Positions 24,739 through 37,510 of a stretch of 64,000 nucleotides of DNA are shown here, piece after piece. The DNA lies in NCBI RefSeq assembly GCF_008728515.1, contig NC_044986.1, positions 61,245,159 to 61,309,158 on the forward strand, in the 5' to 3' direction. A model generated the notes under the pieces. That model was not told the origin of the DNA. It made no database searches and saw only the letters and a program-made list of their open reading frames with translations. Every line of letters starts with the position of its first letter. The first letter of the stretch is position 1. A program made the position numbers and the translations under genes. This DNA is from Papio anubis (taxonomy: Eukaryota > Chordata > Mammalia > Primates > Cercopithecidae).

Positions 24739-24909
24739 TTTCCTCCTGTCTCAGCCTCCCAAGCAGCTGGGACTTCAGGCCTGCCACTATGCCCAGCTAA
24801 TTTCTGTATTTTTAGTAGAGACGGGGTTTCACCATCTCTTGACCTCATGATCCGCCCACCTCTGCCTCCCAAAGTGAAGGGATTACAGGTGTGAGCCACC
24901 ACACCAGGA
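24737..24909 (-). mobile_element. Internally shortened Alu, antisense
   Basis: Antisense Alu lacking the start of the right arm: the (TTG)n tail joins directly to 'cctgtctcagcctccc', then the left arm runs to 'ccaccacaccagga'. It forms an inverted pair with the Alu at 24943. Confidence 0.85.
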
Positions 24910-24926
24910 CTTCTTGAGTCCTTTTT

Positions 24927-24939
24927 AAAAAATGTCATA
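24927..24939. repeat. Alu target-site duplication, left copy
   Basis: AAAAAATGTCATA, repeated at 25235-25247. Confidence 0.85.
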
Positions 24940-24942
24940 GTT

Positions 24943-25234
24943 GGACGGGCACAGTGGCTCATGCCTGCAATCCCAGCACTTTGGGGGGGCTGAGGTGGGT
25001 GGATCACGAGGTCAGGAGACCGAGACCATCCTGGCTAACATGGTGAAAAAACTACAAAAAATTAGCCGGGTGTGATGATGGGTGCCTTTAGTCCCAGCTA
25101 CTAGGGAGGCTGAGGCAGGAGAATCGCTTGAATCCAGGAGGTGGAGATTGCAGTGAGCCGAGTGCTCCACTGCACTCCATCCTGGACAACAGAGCAAGAC
25201 TATCTGAAAAAAAAATAAAAATAATAAAAATAGT
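24943..25234 (+). mobile_element. Alu, near full length
   Basis: Dimeric Alu starting 'ggacgggcacagtggctc' with a small deletion after 'catggtgaaaaaac' and a complex A-rich tail (AAATAAAAATAATAAAAATAG). A 13-bp perfect target-site duplication surrounds it, leaving three extra bases (GTT) before the Alu start. Confidence 0.93.
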
Positions 25235-25247
25235 AAAAAATGTCATA
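25235..25247. repeat. Alu target-site duplication, right copy
   Basis: AAAAAATGTCATA, pair of 24927-24939. Confidence 0.85.
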
Positions 25248-26094
25248 TTCATATAAGAAAATTCTAAACCTCAAGAATTTTTTCAGCTTGATTACAGATC
25301 AGAATTGAATGATTAAAAATATATGTACATACCAACAATCATGTGTGTCATTTTGGCAAGTGTGAACTTAGCTATTATTTCTTTGATCGATTGCCAAAAG
25401 AATCACATTTTCTTTAAAAATAGATTGATTGAGAGGACAATCAACTGCCAACTCTAAGATGATTGCTGTTATAACTAATGAAATATAAAACAGGCAAGAA
25501 CTCTTGTTCATAACAGAAAGCTAGGGAAGCATATCATCTACACTCCCAAAATATCAAGACATTTATATAATACAGAGTACAGATGTGAGACATTTTGAAG
25601 ATTGTCTCAAAGGGGAGATTCCTTCAATTCTATAGAAAAAAAACACTATAAACAAATAGATATTTCCTAGACAGATTCCCACTAACCCTTCTACAGCTTA
25701 GGGCAGGAGAAAAATATCATAATTCATAAAACTAAAGATCATACTTTAATTATATGCTTTCTTCAATGTTGATTTCACCCACAGCACTTAAAAATAGCAG
25801 ATAAAAGTCTTCTGTTGTGCCTTCCCGTGCTTCCATATTTTCTAACCCTCTCTGTTAAGCAGCTGAATCAGGATATCCATCTATGTCAACAAGACCTATA
25901 CACATTTTTGTTTTCTTCCAGTCCCCTTTTATCTGGGAAAACAGAACTCATGGGGCGCCAGTCAACAAACTCAAACACAAACTTTTACAACCCACAAACC
26001 AATAGTAGTCAAATAGTTTACTGCCTATAATATTGTCCTTATAAAAATAAGTAAATATGAGAAATGATATCTGCAAACATTGTAAGAATTTAAA
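25248..26094. other. Spacer without gene
   Basis: No repeat family or coding sequence recognised. The 71-codon frame at 25815-26030 has no recognisable domain. Confidence 0.35.
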
Positions 26095-26480
26095 AATATG
26101 TTATAATGAACTCATGGACATAAAAGAGTAGAAGGATGGTTACCAGAGGTTGGGAAGGGTAGTAGGCAGGGAAGTGAGGGGAGGTAGGATGGTTAATGTG
26201 TCCATAAAAAAAAGAAAGAATGAATAAGACCTAACAGTTGATAGCACAACAGGGTGACTATAGTCAATAACAACTTAATTGTACATTTTTAAATAACTGA
26301 AATAGTGGAATTGGATTGTTCATAATAAAAAAAAATGAATGCTTGAGGGGATGTTTACCCCATTCTCCATGATGTGATTATTTCACATTGCATGCCTGTG
26401 TTTAAACATCTCATTTACCCCATAAATACCTACACGTATTATGTACCCACAAAAATTAAAAATAAAAGATACTACAATGC
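26095..26480 (+). mobile_element. L1MA-type 3' end
   Basis: The 3' UTR of a mid-age L1: 'gaactcatggacataaaaga', 'gggtgactatagtcaataa', 'gcttgaggggatgtttaccc', 'ttatgtacccacaaaaatt', then an A-rich end. It is 5'-truncated to about 385 bp and contains no coding sequence. Confidence 0.85.
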
Positions 26481-26640
26481 AAAAGATGGAAAATTCTCAT
26501 ATAACTCAAATAAAGAATACAGTACAGCATATTCTAGAAAATTTCTCACGTATATTCTAATAAAATAGAAGCTATTTACTTTTGTATCTAAGCATGCAGG
26601 GGTAATCATAAGAATGAAATCATCTGAGACAAAATGGAGA
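26481..26640. other. Short spacer
   Basis: AT-rich, no feature seen. Confidence 0.4.
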
Positions 26641-26793
26641 GTGCATGCCTGTAATCCCAGCTACTTGGGAGGTTGAAGCATGAGAATCACTTGAACCCAC
26701 GAGGCGGAGGTTGCGGTGAGCTGAGATCGTGCCATTGCACTCCAGCTTGGGCAACAAGAGTGAAACTCCGTCAAAAAAAAAAAAAAAAAAAAA
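26641..26793 (+). mobile_element. 5'-truncated Alu
   Basis: Starts inside the right arm ('catgcctgtaatcccagc') and ends in about 21 A. No clear target-site duplication. Confidence 0.92.
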
Positions 26794-27739
26794 GATAAAA
26801 TTTATAACAAAAGTAGAAAACGTAAAAGATCAGTAGGCTGAAAGTTCTTTTTAAAAAGTATGAAGTATATCTTTTTTATGTCTGAAATAACACCCAAACT
26901 GTACAAAGCTCAGTACCAAACTCGGACAGAAGTTTTGATTAGGTTTCAACCAGCTCAGTGGAGGGTCAAACAATGCTTCACCCTGAGTCTGCACCACAAA
27001 TCTTTTACTTCTCTCCAGGATTTCTCAGATTCTATAGCATGGAAGGCCTGGAGAAAACTCACAGGGCACTCACCCGCATACAGCCTTGAAATGCGGAGAG
27101 GTTAATGCTCATTGTGTTATCCTCAACCAGTGGAGAATGTGAGCCAAGAAATCAATGTTAAACTCTTTGATTCCCCAGATACATAGTTCTGAAACACATT
27201 CCATAAGGCTTTTCAGAATGTTTTGGGAGTTCCAACTTTAGTTGTCCATAGCACAGAGCATATAGAGAATGCATTCTTGTCTTGCTTTTTTCCCCTCCAT
27301 TCCTGTTCCACTGCTGTGGCTTTTACTCCCTGGAATCTTCCCAAATACATGGCCTGCTTGCAGATCTTTGTCTCAGGTGCTGCTTCCAGGAAGGTTCCGT
27401 TGAACTGCAAATGACACTAAAAAACTGACCTACAGAATGGAATTTAGGAAATGTATAATATACAGATGGCAGCAATGCCCCCATGCCGTTGATAAGTGAG
27501 GTTCGTGATAACCCCTGATATGCAAAAGCATCACTATGAGCTCTGACAGAAGAGTGCTATAGCACTTAAATAGTAAAGACACAATGATTAATAGAAGCAG
27601 TATGGAGATTGTTGGTCTTTATTACTTGCTTTAACCTCCCCTTACTCCACAAATAAAAGAATGAAATAGGCTAGCCAAATTTCAATTATGCTAACAATAT
27701 TATGCTAATTCAATTTGTCGAAAATAAAAAAAAAAAAGG
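26794..27739. other. Spacer with short open frames
   Basis: Open frames at 26860-27105 and 27213-27414 (both strands) show no domain. The part 27290-27420 contains phrases such as 'ggcctgcttgcagatctttg' seen in some mammalian repeats, but I cannot name the family. It could include the unrecognised left part of the ERVL element that follows. Confidence 0.35.
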
Positions 27740-29230
27740 TGGCCCTAGGTGGTCAAGTAAGATGGATGCATGTCTGATGATGGGACATAGACCTCAATGA
27801 AGTTTCAGGGTTTTCCTTCTGGTTAAAGTGTTTAGGAGTCCAGCAGCATGGAGCATTCTGGAATGTCTACCACCACCGGGGCATACAGTTTTCACCTCCT
27901 ACAACTTAGAAAGAGATACAACACATAGTGTATCTCTTTGGAATTTATAACACTATATTCTGTCTAGGAAAATACTTTTTCCTAGTATTCATTGGTGATT
28001 CACAAAAATTCCTGTTTTAAATGGGGTCCAGAGCAAGCAAGAGTGTTGTAGCAAATTGCTACTTTGGCCATGTGACCCAGTAAATATCATAGTGCTATAG
28101 GTGTTCATGATGAATAAGAATCCTATGTAATATACCTGGTAAGTCCCAACTAGAAAATCCCAGAGCTCACACATTGGGTTCTGGATGAAGGTTTTCTGCA
28201 GCAGAAAACTACTTTATTTTAAAACAACAATAAGAAAAGTTCCTGTTATAGGATCAAGTAGAGTCTGAGATCCTGACTATGAGAACACTGTGCAAGCAAA
28301 GGTCTTCACATTGAGCAATAACTAGAGCCAGACATTCAAACAATGCTGCAGTACTTTCTCATATGGTGAAAAAAAGTTCAGCCTCTTTTGGCACCTATGA
28401 CATTTACACTGAAGACTGTCTTCTTGCATCTATGGCAACATTGATGAACAAAGAAAAAATATGTCAGGTCTAGTTCACAAAAGTATTACACAGTATGTTG
28501 GTATTATCTACAAATAAATTATTACCATGCTTTTGTCACATTCAGCAATGGCCCTATAAATTATCCCAGGAGTCAAAGAGATATTTTACCAGGAATCAGA
28601 AGTTGAGTAGTACAGTTGATTATTTACTTTGCATGGAGGCAGTAATTACCAGAGTTATAGATATGTGCAAACTTGAGACCACAAATTGTTTGGGTGACTG
28701 TTAGGGTATCTGTAAAGAACCCAATTTAAGAGTTCAAATTGGGAACAAAGAGTCTGGGAAACAGATATGTAGATGGGCTAATGAGTATTATCACAATGTC
28801 TGCAGAAATCAGAAGAAGCACTCATCAATGAACAGTCCAGCTGTTCTTCTTACAGTTGTCAAACAGCCTCTCTATCTACACCATTATTAGTATGGCCATG
28901 GTGGTACAGGTAGAAGCTATGCATAGGCATAATGGCCCAGGTTTCCTATCTCCAGTTTGATCTACAAATTGCCACTATTTAATTGTTCACTGGTTGCAAA
29001 AGACAATGATAAAGAAAAGAAAAAAACCCTCAGGAATATGCTTCCACCAGGAGACATAGTAAAGCTTTTCTAAACTTGAAGTCACAACTACTCTTAAACA
29101 ATTTGGGTTCATTATGTCCATACAGACAGTCATACAGAATACTACTAAAATCATGGGTATTAGAGGAGGGATCATAGAAAATTCTAAGTAACTTTTTTCA
29201 GAAAGACAATATAACTGCAACAGAAACAAG
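27740..29230 (+). mobile_element. ERVL internal fragment: decayed pol
   Basis: An old endogenous retrovirus-like copy of the ERVL class. In order I see traces of the reverse-transcriptase C-terminal part (27780-28080, including a stretch like 'tggccatgtgacccag'), an RNase H-like part (about 28500-28790), and the integrase/C-terminal side ('ccatggtggtacaggtag' near 28898; 'ccaccaggagacatag' near 29044). Many stops and shifts interrupt every frame; the longest open piece in this strand is 69 codons. No LTR was recognised on either side and most of pol is condensed by deletions. The call rests on the ordered ERVL-like phrases; the subfamily is unknown. Confidence 0.65.
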
Positions 29231-31904
29231 TGTTTAAATTCATATTGACCTCATAAATATATGTGTGCGTATGCATAAACACACATATATGATGATTAAT
29301 ATTCAAATTATATATAATACTTGATATTCAAATTAGCAAAAGAAAATTTTTGTTACCCACTAGGCAGGAAAGGTGAAAGGTGAACAAATAAAATTAAAAA
29401 TTCATATGTAAAAAAGTTTTTAAAAATTGTTATAAAAGTGAAAACAGAAATAAATAAATCAGGAAATAAGAATCCCAAATATCAAATTATCAAAGAGTCA
29501 GTGAATATTATTCCAGTGTTATTACAAACATGACCATGAACAGATTCTTAGTGATATGGTTCATAACCTCCTTTTAGGAAGAGATTGTCATCATGATAAA
29601 ATGCTTAAGCAGTTTTTATATCATCTTTAAAGAAATTAAGACCTTCTCTGGGAAACTACTCACCTACTTAACTTAATGATGGTTAAAATTCTAATAATTT
29701 TTAGCCAGCATCCTTTCTGTTTGTACTCAGTCTATAAATGATTATACATCAATCCTCTTGTTACATAAAAAGCTATAAAAATAAATTATGTAAGTGGCAT
29801 GCTAGAAATTTCTATCATAGAATATTAAAACTAAAAAGTGGGCCTATGGTCAAAACTAATTTGAGGGGAAGATTTTAACTTACAGAATTGTAATTTCAGT
29901 TTATTTATGTTGGTTAAATTCTCCATAGCATAAAGACCCTCAAATTAGATTTATTAATATAAGTGAACTGTCTCACAAGAAGTTTGATAAAGTAAATTTT
30001 AAAATTAGCATAAATGTATTTACATTGTGCCTCATTCATACTTATCAAGAAACACCATCCTTTATTACTAATATGTTCTTGTGCTACCTTAGAATATCTC
30101 ATATATACATATGTAAACTATATATAAATATTCTATATTTACTTATATGTATATATGAAATATTAATTATGAAATATGTGTATATATGTATTTATGGAAT
30201 TTCTATTTATTTATATTTCAATAAACATATGCATTTTTGTATCTCATTTATGTGTTGTCTTGTTAAATTCAGCTTATCATTCTAGCTGAACAAGATAGTT
30301 TACTGCCTATTTCAGTCCTTTAACCAATTACTTCTCCTTCCACCTTTGTATAACATGCAGATTTGATGAAATCTGCAGCAGTTCCATTTATGAGGATGCT
30401 GCACTACGTAAGAATAAGGATAACACACCAAAAGAGATTTTTCTCCAATCAGTACTATAGCACATTAACTTAAAACAACTTAACTAAACGTTATTCCACT
30501 AACCTGATTGAATGACTTTCAAAGTGTTCCTGCAAGAGTGTTGGAGGATTTAAAAAGGAAGAAATATAAATATTTTTGAAAACCATATTTCTTTCTGCTA
30601 GTCAAAGAGTTTCTAGATCAACTTTTCTCTAAGTCACTGTTCATATAACACAGTTCACGCTGAAAGTCTTAGAGTTATGTCATGCAGAACAGGTGAACAG
30701 AGAGGCAATCCTGTAAAATTTTTCTGTGCATTACGTAAATACAGAACATCTAATGCTGCTGGCATCATTCCATGTAATGTAAAGGAAGGATTTAACATTT
30801 GAATTGTTCATTTTATCTGAACAACTCAAACTAAGAAATTGGTTCTCATTTCATATAAATAAATGATACCATCATAAATGTCAATACTGGGAAAGTTTCT
30901 ACCTGTCGCGTGCTGAGAAACTTGACTACAGCCTAGGGCAACAAGGAAGAAGTTCAGGAGTAACACTGTTGGGAATTTCCATCTAGCAATTTGTTGTCAA
31001 ATGCATGGATGTGAGGCCCCAAATGACTCCAAAACTGCTTGATCCAATGACAAGAGCAACAAAGCGCTCATTTCCAATTACCAAGGGGCTTTAAACTGTA
31101 AACTGTATTCCACTTCTGTCAGCTGCTCAGAAACCTGGAAAGGGAAATCACATTTCAACACTAAGTTGTCCAATGTTGTTGCATATGTTTTTGTAGCATT
31201 CTGGTCGGTGCACCTTTGGTGAATAAAATGTTAATGGAGCATGTTTGAAGTACTGCTTCTTGTGTGATGGATTTTGCTTAGAATAGTAAAATGGTCTTTT
31301 CTGAAATGAAGCAATATTACGTAAGCAAGATTATCCCAACATATTTTAAAAACCTTAACACTAAAATACACTTTAACTTGATGACCTGAGAATCATTCCT
31401 GTTTCAGACTTTCATCTTTTATTAGTTTTTCATGTTTTTAAACCTTCAGATAGGGATATAATCCGAATGTGATTAGAAGGAGTTGACAATATTGCAAAGG
31501 AAAACAACAGTTTGCATGTTATGTGAAGACTGTTGACATTGCTTTCTCTGGAGAATTTTCCATAGATACTCCCATCCACTCTCCAAACATTTATGGGCCC
31601 ATCATTTCCTACTTATTCCATATGAGAAGGCTTCTCACTTTGAAAGTAACTCACTTAAATTATTTGCCTAATCTCTACAGGTATTTGGCTCAGTGGCCCT
31701 ATACAATCCCCTTAGTTCTTCAAACTAAATTTTGAGGTTTCTTTCTATCTCATCTTACAGGTATAAAAGCATAAAGAAGAAACAACATCATGAGTCTCAT
31801 AGTAATAGGAAATAAGCATGTCAAATATTTTATTTAATGTATTAATTAATAAGCAAAGCAGTAAGATGTGATGACCAGTTCAAACACCATTTTAGAAACT
31901 TGGG

Positions 31905-31947
<43 letters not shown>

Positions 31948-32429
31948 GGTGATACCACTGCCAGCTTTGATAAAAAGCAAAAACTGGTTGATGCCCATTT
32001 GGACCATAAATTTATATGTCCACCAAAAAGCAACTATTTGTATCTCTAATGGACAAAAGCTACATTAGCATACCACATTACCAAATCTAGGGCTTTGAAT
32101 CAAAAGTTAATAAATTTTACTAAAAAGAAATACACCAAGAATCCTAGAAAATCTTGCTCCATACCACATGTGATATTGAAAGAATAAGTTGCTTACCTAT
32201 TTGCTGTATTTCTAGGATTTGGACAATTTTTTTGATAACAATGAGGAAACTGATTTTTAGGGAATGCACTATTCAAGAGGGGAAAACATTATAATTAGAA
32301 CTTGTATTTTTTGGCTTGAATTTCTGTGTCTTTGCCAGTATACAAAGCTGAGCACTGAGCTATTTTTCAGGGGAAGACAAAGGTTTGAATAAGGTTTACA
32401 AGTAGAAGGGAAATTTTTGCAAAGTAATT
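29231..32429. other. Long spacer, no gene recognised
   Basis: About 3.2 kb, AT-rich, with no coding sequence or repeat family I can support apart from the microsatellite at 31905-31946. Small frames at 30025-30285 and 31523-31735 look like chance frames. A sequence-conservation test would be the useful next view. Confidence 0.4.
31905..31946. repeat. (TA)n(TG)n(TA)n microsatellite
   Basis: A symmetrical compound tract: TATATATATATA, then about nine TG, then TATATATATA. Confidence 0.95.
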
Positions 32430-33815
32430 TCTTAAAATTAAAATCCTCCTTGTTATAACCATCTTTGCAAAATGTCTTTTTTTAAAAAAAAAATAGTTTT
32501 CCAAGATTTCATGCGGGGTATTACATTACATTTACTCTTCATGTCTTTTTAGACTCCTTGGCTGAGAGTTTCTCAGGATTGTCTTGTTTTTGATGACCTT
32601 GACAGTTTTGAAAAGCACTATTCAGCTGTTTTGTAAAAATCTATCCAGATTTACCTAATATTTTTCTCATGATTAGACAGTAGTTATGGGTTTTGGGGAG
32701 GGAAACAACAGAGGTTAAGTGCCATTCTCATCAAATGATATCAAAGGTTGCTGTTGACCTTGATCACCTGGCTGAGGTAGTGATGGTCAGGTTTCACCAC
32801 CTCAATGTCACTCCTTTCCCCCTATTTTTTTATGATGTATTGTTTGGAAAGAAGTCACTATTTTCAGCGGGAGTGGGAGTTATCTCCACCTCCTTGACAA
32901 CATAGTATCTATAGAATTTATTTAGGATAAAATTTGCCTGTCCTCCCTTACATGTATTTATTTATTCAATAATTTATTTACTTAAGTATGAACTTGTGTA
33001 TATTTGTTTTTACTTTGGGTTATAGTCCAATGATAATTTGTTTTGTTGTTTATTTTTCCCCAGCTTTGGCCACTGGGAACATTTTCATTTGATTCTTATG
33101 CTTCGTTGATATAACCTCATCAATATTTGTTTGACTATATCCTTATTTCTTGGTATCACAAGATGCTACATATTCATCTTGTAGATTTCTTGCCCCAACC
33201 TAGATTTAGTCATTTCTCCAAAGAGCTCAGATGTTATTGAATAATGGTATTAGAAACCAAGATCTGAAGCTGGATGTGCTAGCTGTTAGTGTGGTACCAT
33301 TTCATTTAGGCCCTCTCGACTTACAGAGCAAGAAAATATCTGTGTGAATACTAATCTACACATGTTTTTATAGGTAACATCTGTATTCACACTAAGCTAA
33401 TTATGAGTTTATACTGACATCTTCAATACTAACTTATCACAAGAATCATTCTAGCCTCGTCCCTTTGCTTATCTGTAAATTTCCAGTACAACAATGAGAA
33501 ATCTGACCCCCATTATTTGTTATACATTTTTAATTGTTCATTTCTGGTACACATGAAGACCAGCATCAATATTATTAACCCAAACATCCTTGTGGTATGG
33601 CTTTATCGATTGGGGTAAAATGTTATGTACAGTTCCATTTGCCTTTAGCTTTACAGGCTGTATTTATTTCCAAAGTTACTGTTTTCCCCTGTCCCCTTAA
33701 GTAAGGTAATTTCATACATTTATAGTTACAACTAGATATTTTGTCACAAGTTGGAATCCATTTTGAAATTCCTCCTTCCCAAAAATGAGTTTTGAAATTT
33801 ACATATTTTTAAGGT
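32430..33815 (-). mobile_element. Ancient L1ME-type 3' UTR, probably antisense
   Basis: A long diverged segment with phrases typical of the oldest mammalian L1 3' UTRs: 'gccattctcatcaaatgata', 'gatcacctggctgaggtag', 'atttatttattcaataattt', 'agctttggccactgggaac', 'ggtattagaaaccaagatct', 'aggccctctcgacttacag'. Orientation is inferred from the antisense L1 that follows. It is not coding. Confidence 0.6.
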
Positions 33816-34189
33816 TTGCTCTCTGATATAAAGTTCAATGAGTTTTGGCAAATACATTGCATCATATTTCACCATTGCAGTACCATACAGAAGAATTTCA
33901 TCATCCTAAAAACCTCAGGAGTTTTGCCTGTTTACTGCCACACTGCCAGCAATCACTAATCCAATTGCTATCTTAATAGTTTTGGCTTTTTCAGAATATC
34001 CTGTGATTGGAATAATACAGTATTTATCCTTTGCAGACTGGCCCCCTTTATGATGCAATATGCATTTAAGATCCATTCAGGTCTTTTTGAGGCACAATAG
34101 CTCATTTTTTTTGGTCACTGAATAATATTCAATTGTATGGATGTACCATAGTTTGTTTATCTATTCTCCTATTAAAAGACACATTGTCA
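33816..34189 (-). mobile_element. L1MB-type 3' end, antisense, cut by L1PA
   Basis: Antisense L1 3' end with 'ttttgcctgtttactgcc', 'agaatatcctgtgattggaa', 'tatgcatttaagatccatt' and 'actgaataatattcaattgt', then 'gtttgtttatctattctcct'. It stops exactly where the full-length L1 begins. The expected continuation is not found on the other side of that L1. Confidence 0.8.
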
Positions 34190-35215
34190 GGGGCGGTTCC
34201 AAGATGGCCGAAAAGAAACAGCTCCAGTCTACAGCTCCCAGTGTGAGTGAAGCAGAAAATGGGTGATTTCTGCATTTCCAACTGAGGTACTGGGTTCATC
34301 TCACTGGAGCTTGTCAGACAGTGGGGGCAGGACAGTGGGTGCAGCCCACTGAGCATGAGCCAAAGCAGGGCAAGGCATTGCCTCACCCAGGAGGCACCAG
34401 GGGTCAGGGAATTCCTATTCCTAGCCAAGGGAAAAGGTGACAGATGGCAGCTGGAAAATCAGGTCACTCCCACCCTAATACTGTGCTTTTCCAAGGGTCT
34501 TAGCAAACGGCACATCAGGAGATTATATCCCACACCTGGCTTGGAGGATCCCATGCCCATGGAGCCTTACTCATTGCTAGCACCGCAGTCTGAGATGGAA
34601 CTGCAAGGCAGCAGCAAGGCTGGGGGAGGGACACCCACCATTGCTGAGGCTTGAGTAGGTAAGCAAAGCGACCAGGAAGCTCAAACTGGGTGGAGCCCAC
34701 CGCAGCTCAAGGAGGCCTGCCTGCCTCTGCAGACTCCACCTCTGGAGGCAGGGCATAGCTGAACAAAAGGAAGCAGAAACCTCTGCAGACTTAAATGTCC
34801 CTGTCTGACAGCTTTGAAGAGAGTAGTGATTCTCCCAGCATGGAGTTTGAGATCTGAGAACAGACAGACTGCCTCCTCAAGTGGGTCCCTGACTCCCGAG
34901 TAGCCTAACTGGAGGCACCCCCCAGTAGGGGCAGACTGACACCTCACATGGCCGGGTACCCCTCTGAGATGAAGCTCCCAGAGGAATGATCAGGCAACAA
35001 CATTTGCTGTTCAGCAATATTCGCTGGTCTGCAGCCTCTCCTGCTGATACCCAGACAAACAGGGTCTGGAGTGGACCTCCAGCAAACGCCAACAGACCTG
35101 CAGCTGAGGGTCCTGACTGTTAGAAGGAAAACTAACAAGCAGAAAGAACATCTATACCAAAACTCCATCTGTACATCACCATCATTAAAGACAAAAGGTG
35201 GATAAAACCACAAAG
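34190..35215 (+). promoter_or_regulatory. L1 5' UTR with internal promoter
   Basis: The L1 5' UTR works as an internal RNA polymerase II promoter, and in this family it also has antisense activity. The YY1 core AAGATGGCC sits at 34201-34209, twelve bases into the element, as in known L1s. Open frames here (34129-35213, both strands) are UTR frames. Activity of this copy is unknown; old copies are usually silenced. Confidence 0.8.
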
Positions 35216-36044
35216 ATGGGGAAAAAACAGAGCGAAAAACCTGAAAATTCTAAAAATCAGAGAGCCTTTCCCCCTCCAAAGAAATGCAGCTTCTCACCAG
35301 TGACGGAACAAAGCTGGACAGAGAATGACTATGATGAGCTGAGAGAAGAAAGCTTTAGATGATCAAACTTCTCCAAGCTAAAGGAGGAAGTTCGAACCCA
35401 TCACAAAGAAGTTAAAAACCTAGAAAAAAGATTAGACCAGTGGCTAACTAGAATAACCAGTGTAGAGAAGTCCTTAAAGCACCTGACAGAGCTGAAAACC
35501 ATGGCATGAGAACTATGTGATGAATGCACAAGCTTCAGTAGCTGATTCAATCAATTGGAAGGAAGGGTATCAGTGACTGAAGATCAAATGAATTAAATGA
35601 AGGGAAAAGAGAAGTTTAGAAAACAAAAGAGTAAAAAGAAACAAACAAAGCCCCCAAGAAATATGGGAGTAAGTGAAAAGACCAAATCTACGTCTCATTG
35701 GTGTACCTGAAAGTGACGAGGAGAATGGAATGAAGTTGGAAAACACTCTGCAGGATATTATCCAGGAGAATGTCCTCAACCTAGAAAGGCAGGCCAACAT
35801 TCAAATTCAGGAAATACAGAGAATGCCACAAAGATACTCCTCAAGAAGAGCAACTCCAAGATGTATAATTGTCAGATTCGCCAAAGTTGAAATGAAGGAA
35901 AAAATGTTAAGGACAGCCAGAGAGAAAGGTCGGATTACCCACAAAGGGAAGCCCATCAGACTAAGAGTTGATCTCTCAGCAGAAACTCTACAAGCCAGAA
36001 GAGAGTGTGGGCCAATGTTCAGTATCTTAAAGAAAAAATTTTAA
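35216..36044 (+). pseudogene. L1 ORF1: L1 ORF1 (RNA-binding chaperone), broken
   Basis: ORF1 protein binds L1 RNA as a trimer through a coiled coil, an RRM and a C-terminal domain. Here the start codon at 35216 is followed by in-frame TGA at 35360-35362 (codon 49), 35507-35509 and 35543-35545, then a frameshift in the coiled-coil part near 35590. The RRM and most of the C-terminal domain survive in an open frame at 35673-36044, with recognisable RPNLRLIGVPES, YSSRRATPR and ETLQARRE. It then stops short of the normal C-terminus. The TGA codons sit where arginine CGA is usual in the family, consistent with CpG decay. No functional product is expected. Confidence 0.92.
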
Positions 36045-37510
36045 ACCCTGAATTTCATATCCAGCCAAACTAAGCCTCATAAGTGAAGGAAAAATAAAAT
36101 CCTTTATAGACAAGCAAATGCTGAGAGATTTTGTCACCACCAGCCCTGCCCTACAAGAGCTCCTGAAGGAAGCACTAAACATAGAAAAGAACAACCAGTA
36201 CCAGCCACTACAAAAACATCCCAAATTGTAAAAACCATTGATGCTAGGAAGAAACAGCATCAACAAACAAGCAAAATAACCAGCTAACATCATGACAGGA
36301 TGAAATTCACACATAACAATATTAATCTTAAATGTAAATTGGCTAAATGCTCCAATTAAAAGACACAGACTGGCAAATTGGATAAAGAGTCAAGACCCAT
36401 CAGTGTGCTGTATTCAGGAGACCCATCTCATGAGCAGAGACACACATAAACTCAAAATAAAGGGATGGAGGAAGATCTACCAAGCAAATGGAAAACAAAA
36501 AAAAGGCAGGGATTGCAGTCCTAGTCTCTGATAAAAGAGACTTTAAACCAACAAAAATCAAAAGAGACAAAGGAGGCCATTGCATAATGGTAAAGGGATC
36601 AATTCAACAAGAGGAGCTAACTATCCTAAGTATACATGCACCCAGTATAGGAGCACCCAGATTCATACAGCAAGTCCTTAGAGACCTACAAAGAGACTTA
36701 GACTCCCACACAATAATAATGGGAGACTTTAACACTCCACTGTCAATATTAGACAGATCAACGAGACAGAAAGTTAACAAGGATATCCAGGACTTGAACT
36801 CAGCTCTGCACCAAGCAGACCTAATCAACATCTATGGAACTCTCCACCCCAAATCAACAGAATATATTTTCTTCTCAGCACCACATCTTACTTGTTCCAA
36901 AATTGACTACATAGTTGGAAGTAAAGCACTCCTCAGCAAATGTAAAAGAACAGAAATTATAACAAACTGTCTCTCAGACCACAGTGCAGTCAAACTAGAA
37001 CTCAGGATTAAGAAACTCACTCAAAACCACTCAACTACATGGAAATTGAACAACCTGCTCCTGAATGACTACTTGGTACATAACAAAATGAAGGCAGAAA
37101 TAAAGAGGTTCTTTGAAACCAATGAGAACAAAAGCACGACATACCAGAACCTCTGGAACACATTTAAAGCAGTGTGTAGAGGGAAATTTACAGCACTAAC
37201 TGCCCACAAAATAAAGCAGGAAAGATCTAAAATTGACACCCTAACATCACAATTGAAAGAACTAGAGAAGCAAGAGCAAACACATTCAAAAGCTAGCAGA
37301 AGGCAAGAAACAACTAAGATCAGAGCAGAGCTGAAGGAGATAAAGACACGAAAAACCCTTCAAAAAAATCAATGAACCCAGGAGCTGCTTTTTTGAAAAG
37401 ATCAACAAAATTGATAGATCACTAGTAAGACTAATAAAGAAGAAAAGAGAGAAGAATCAAATACACACAATAAAAAATGATAAAGGGGATATCACCACTG
37501 ATCCCACAGG

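Noticed and set aside
24603..25007. 134-codon minus-strand open frame
   Set aside because: It reads through two Alu pieces and the (TTG)n tract.
34129..35213. Several 60-99-codon frames upstream of ORF1, including antisense ones
   Set aside because: They lie in the L1 5' UTR. An antisense ORF0-like product is known for some L1s, but I could not match one here with confidence.
35673..36044. 123-codon open frame as a separate small gene
   Set aside because: It is the RRM and C-terminal part of the broken L1 ORF1.
36488..37375. 295-codon open frame as a possible gene
   Set aside because: It is the endonuclease part of L1 ORF2, entered after a frameshift and followed by more breaks.
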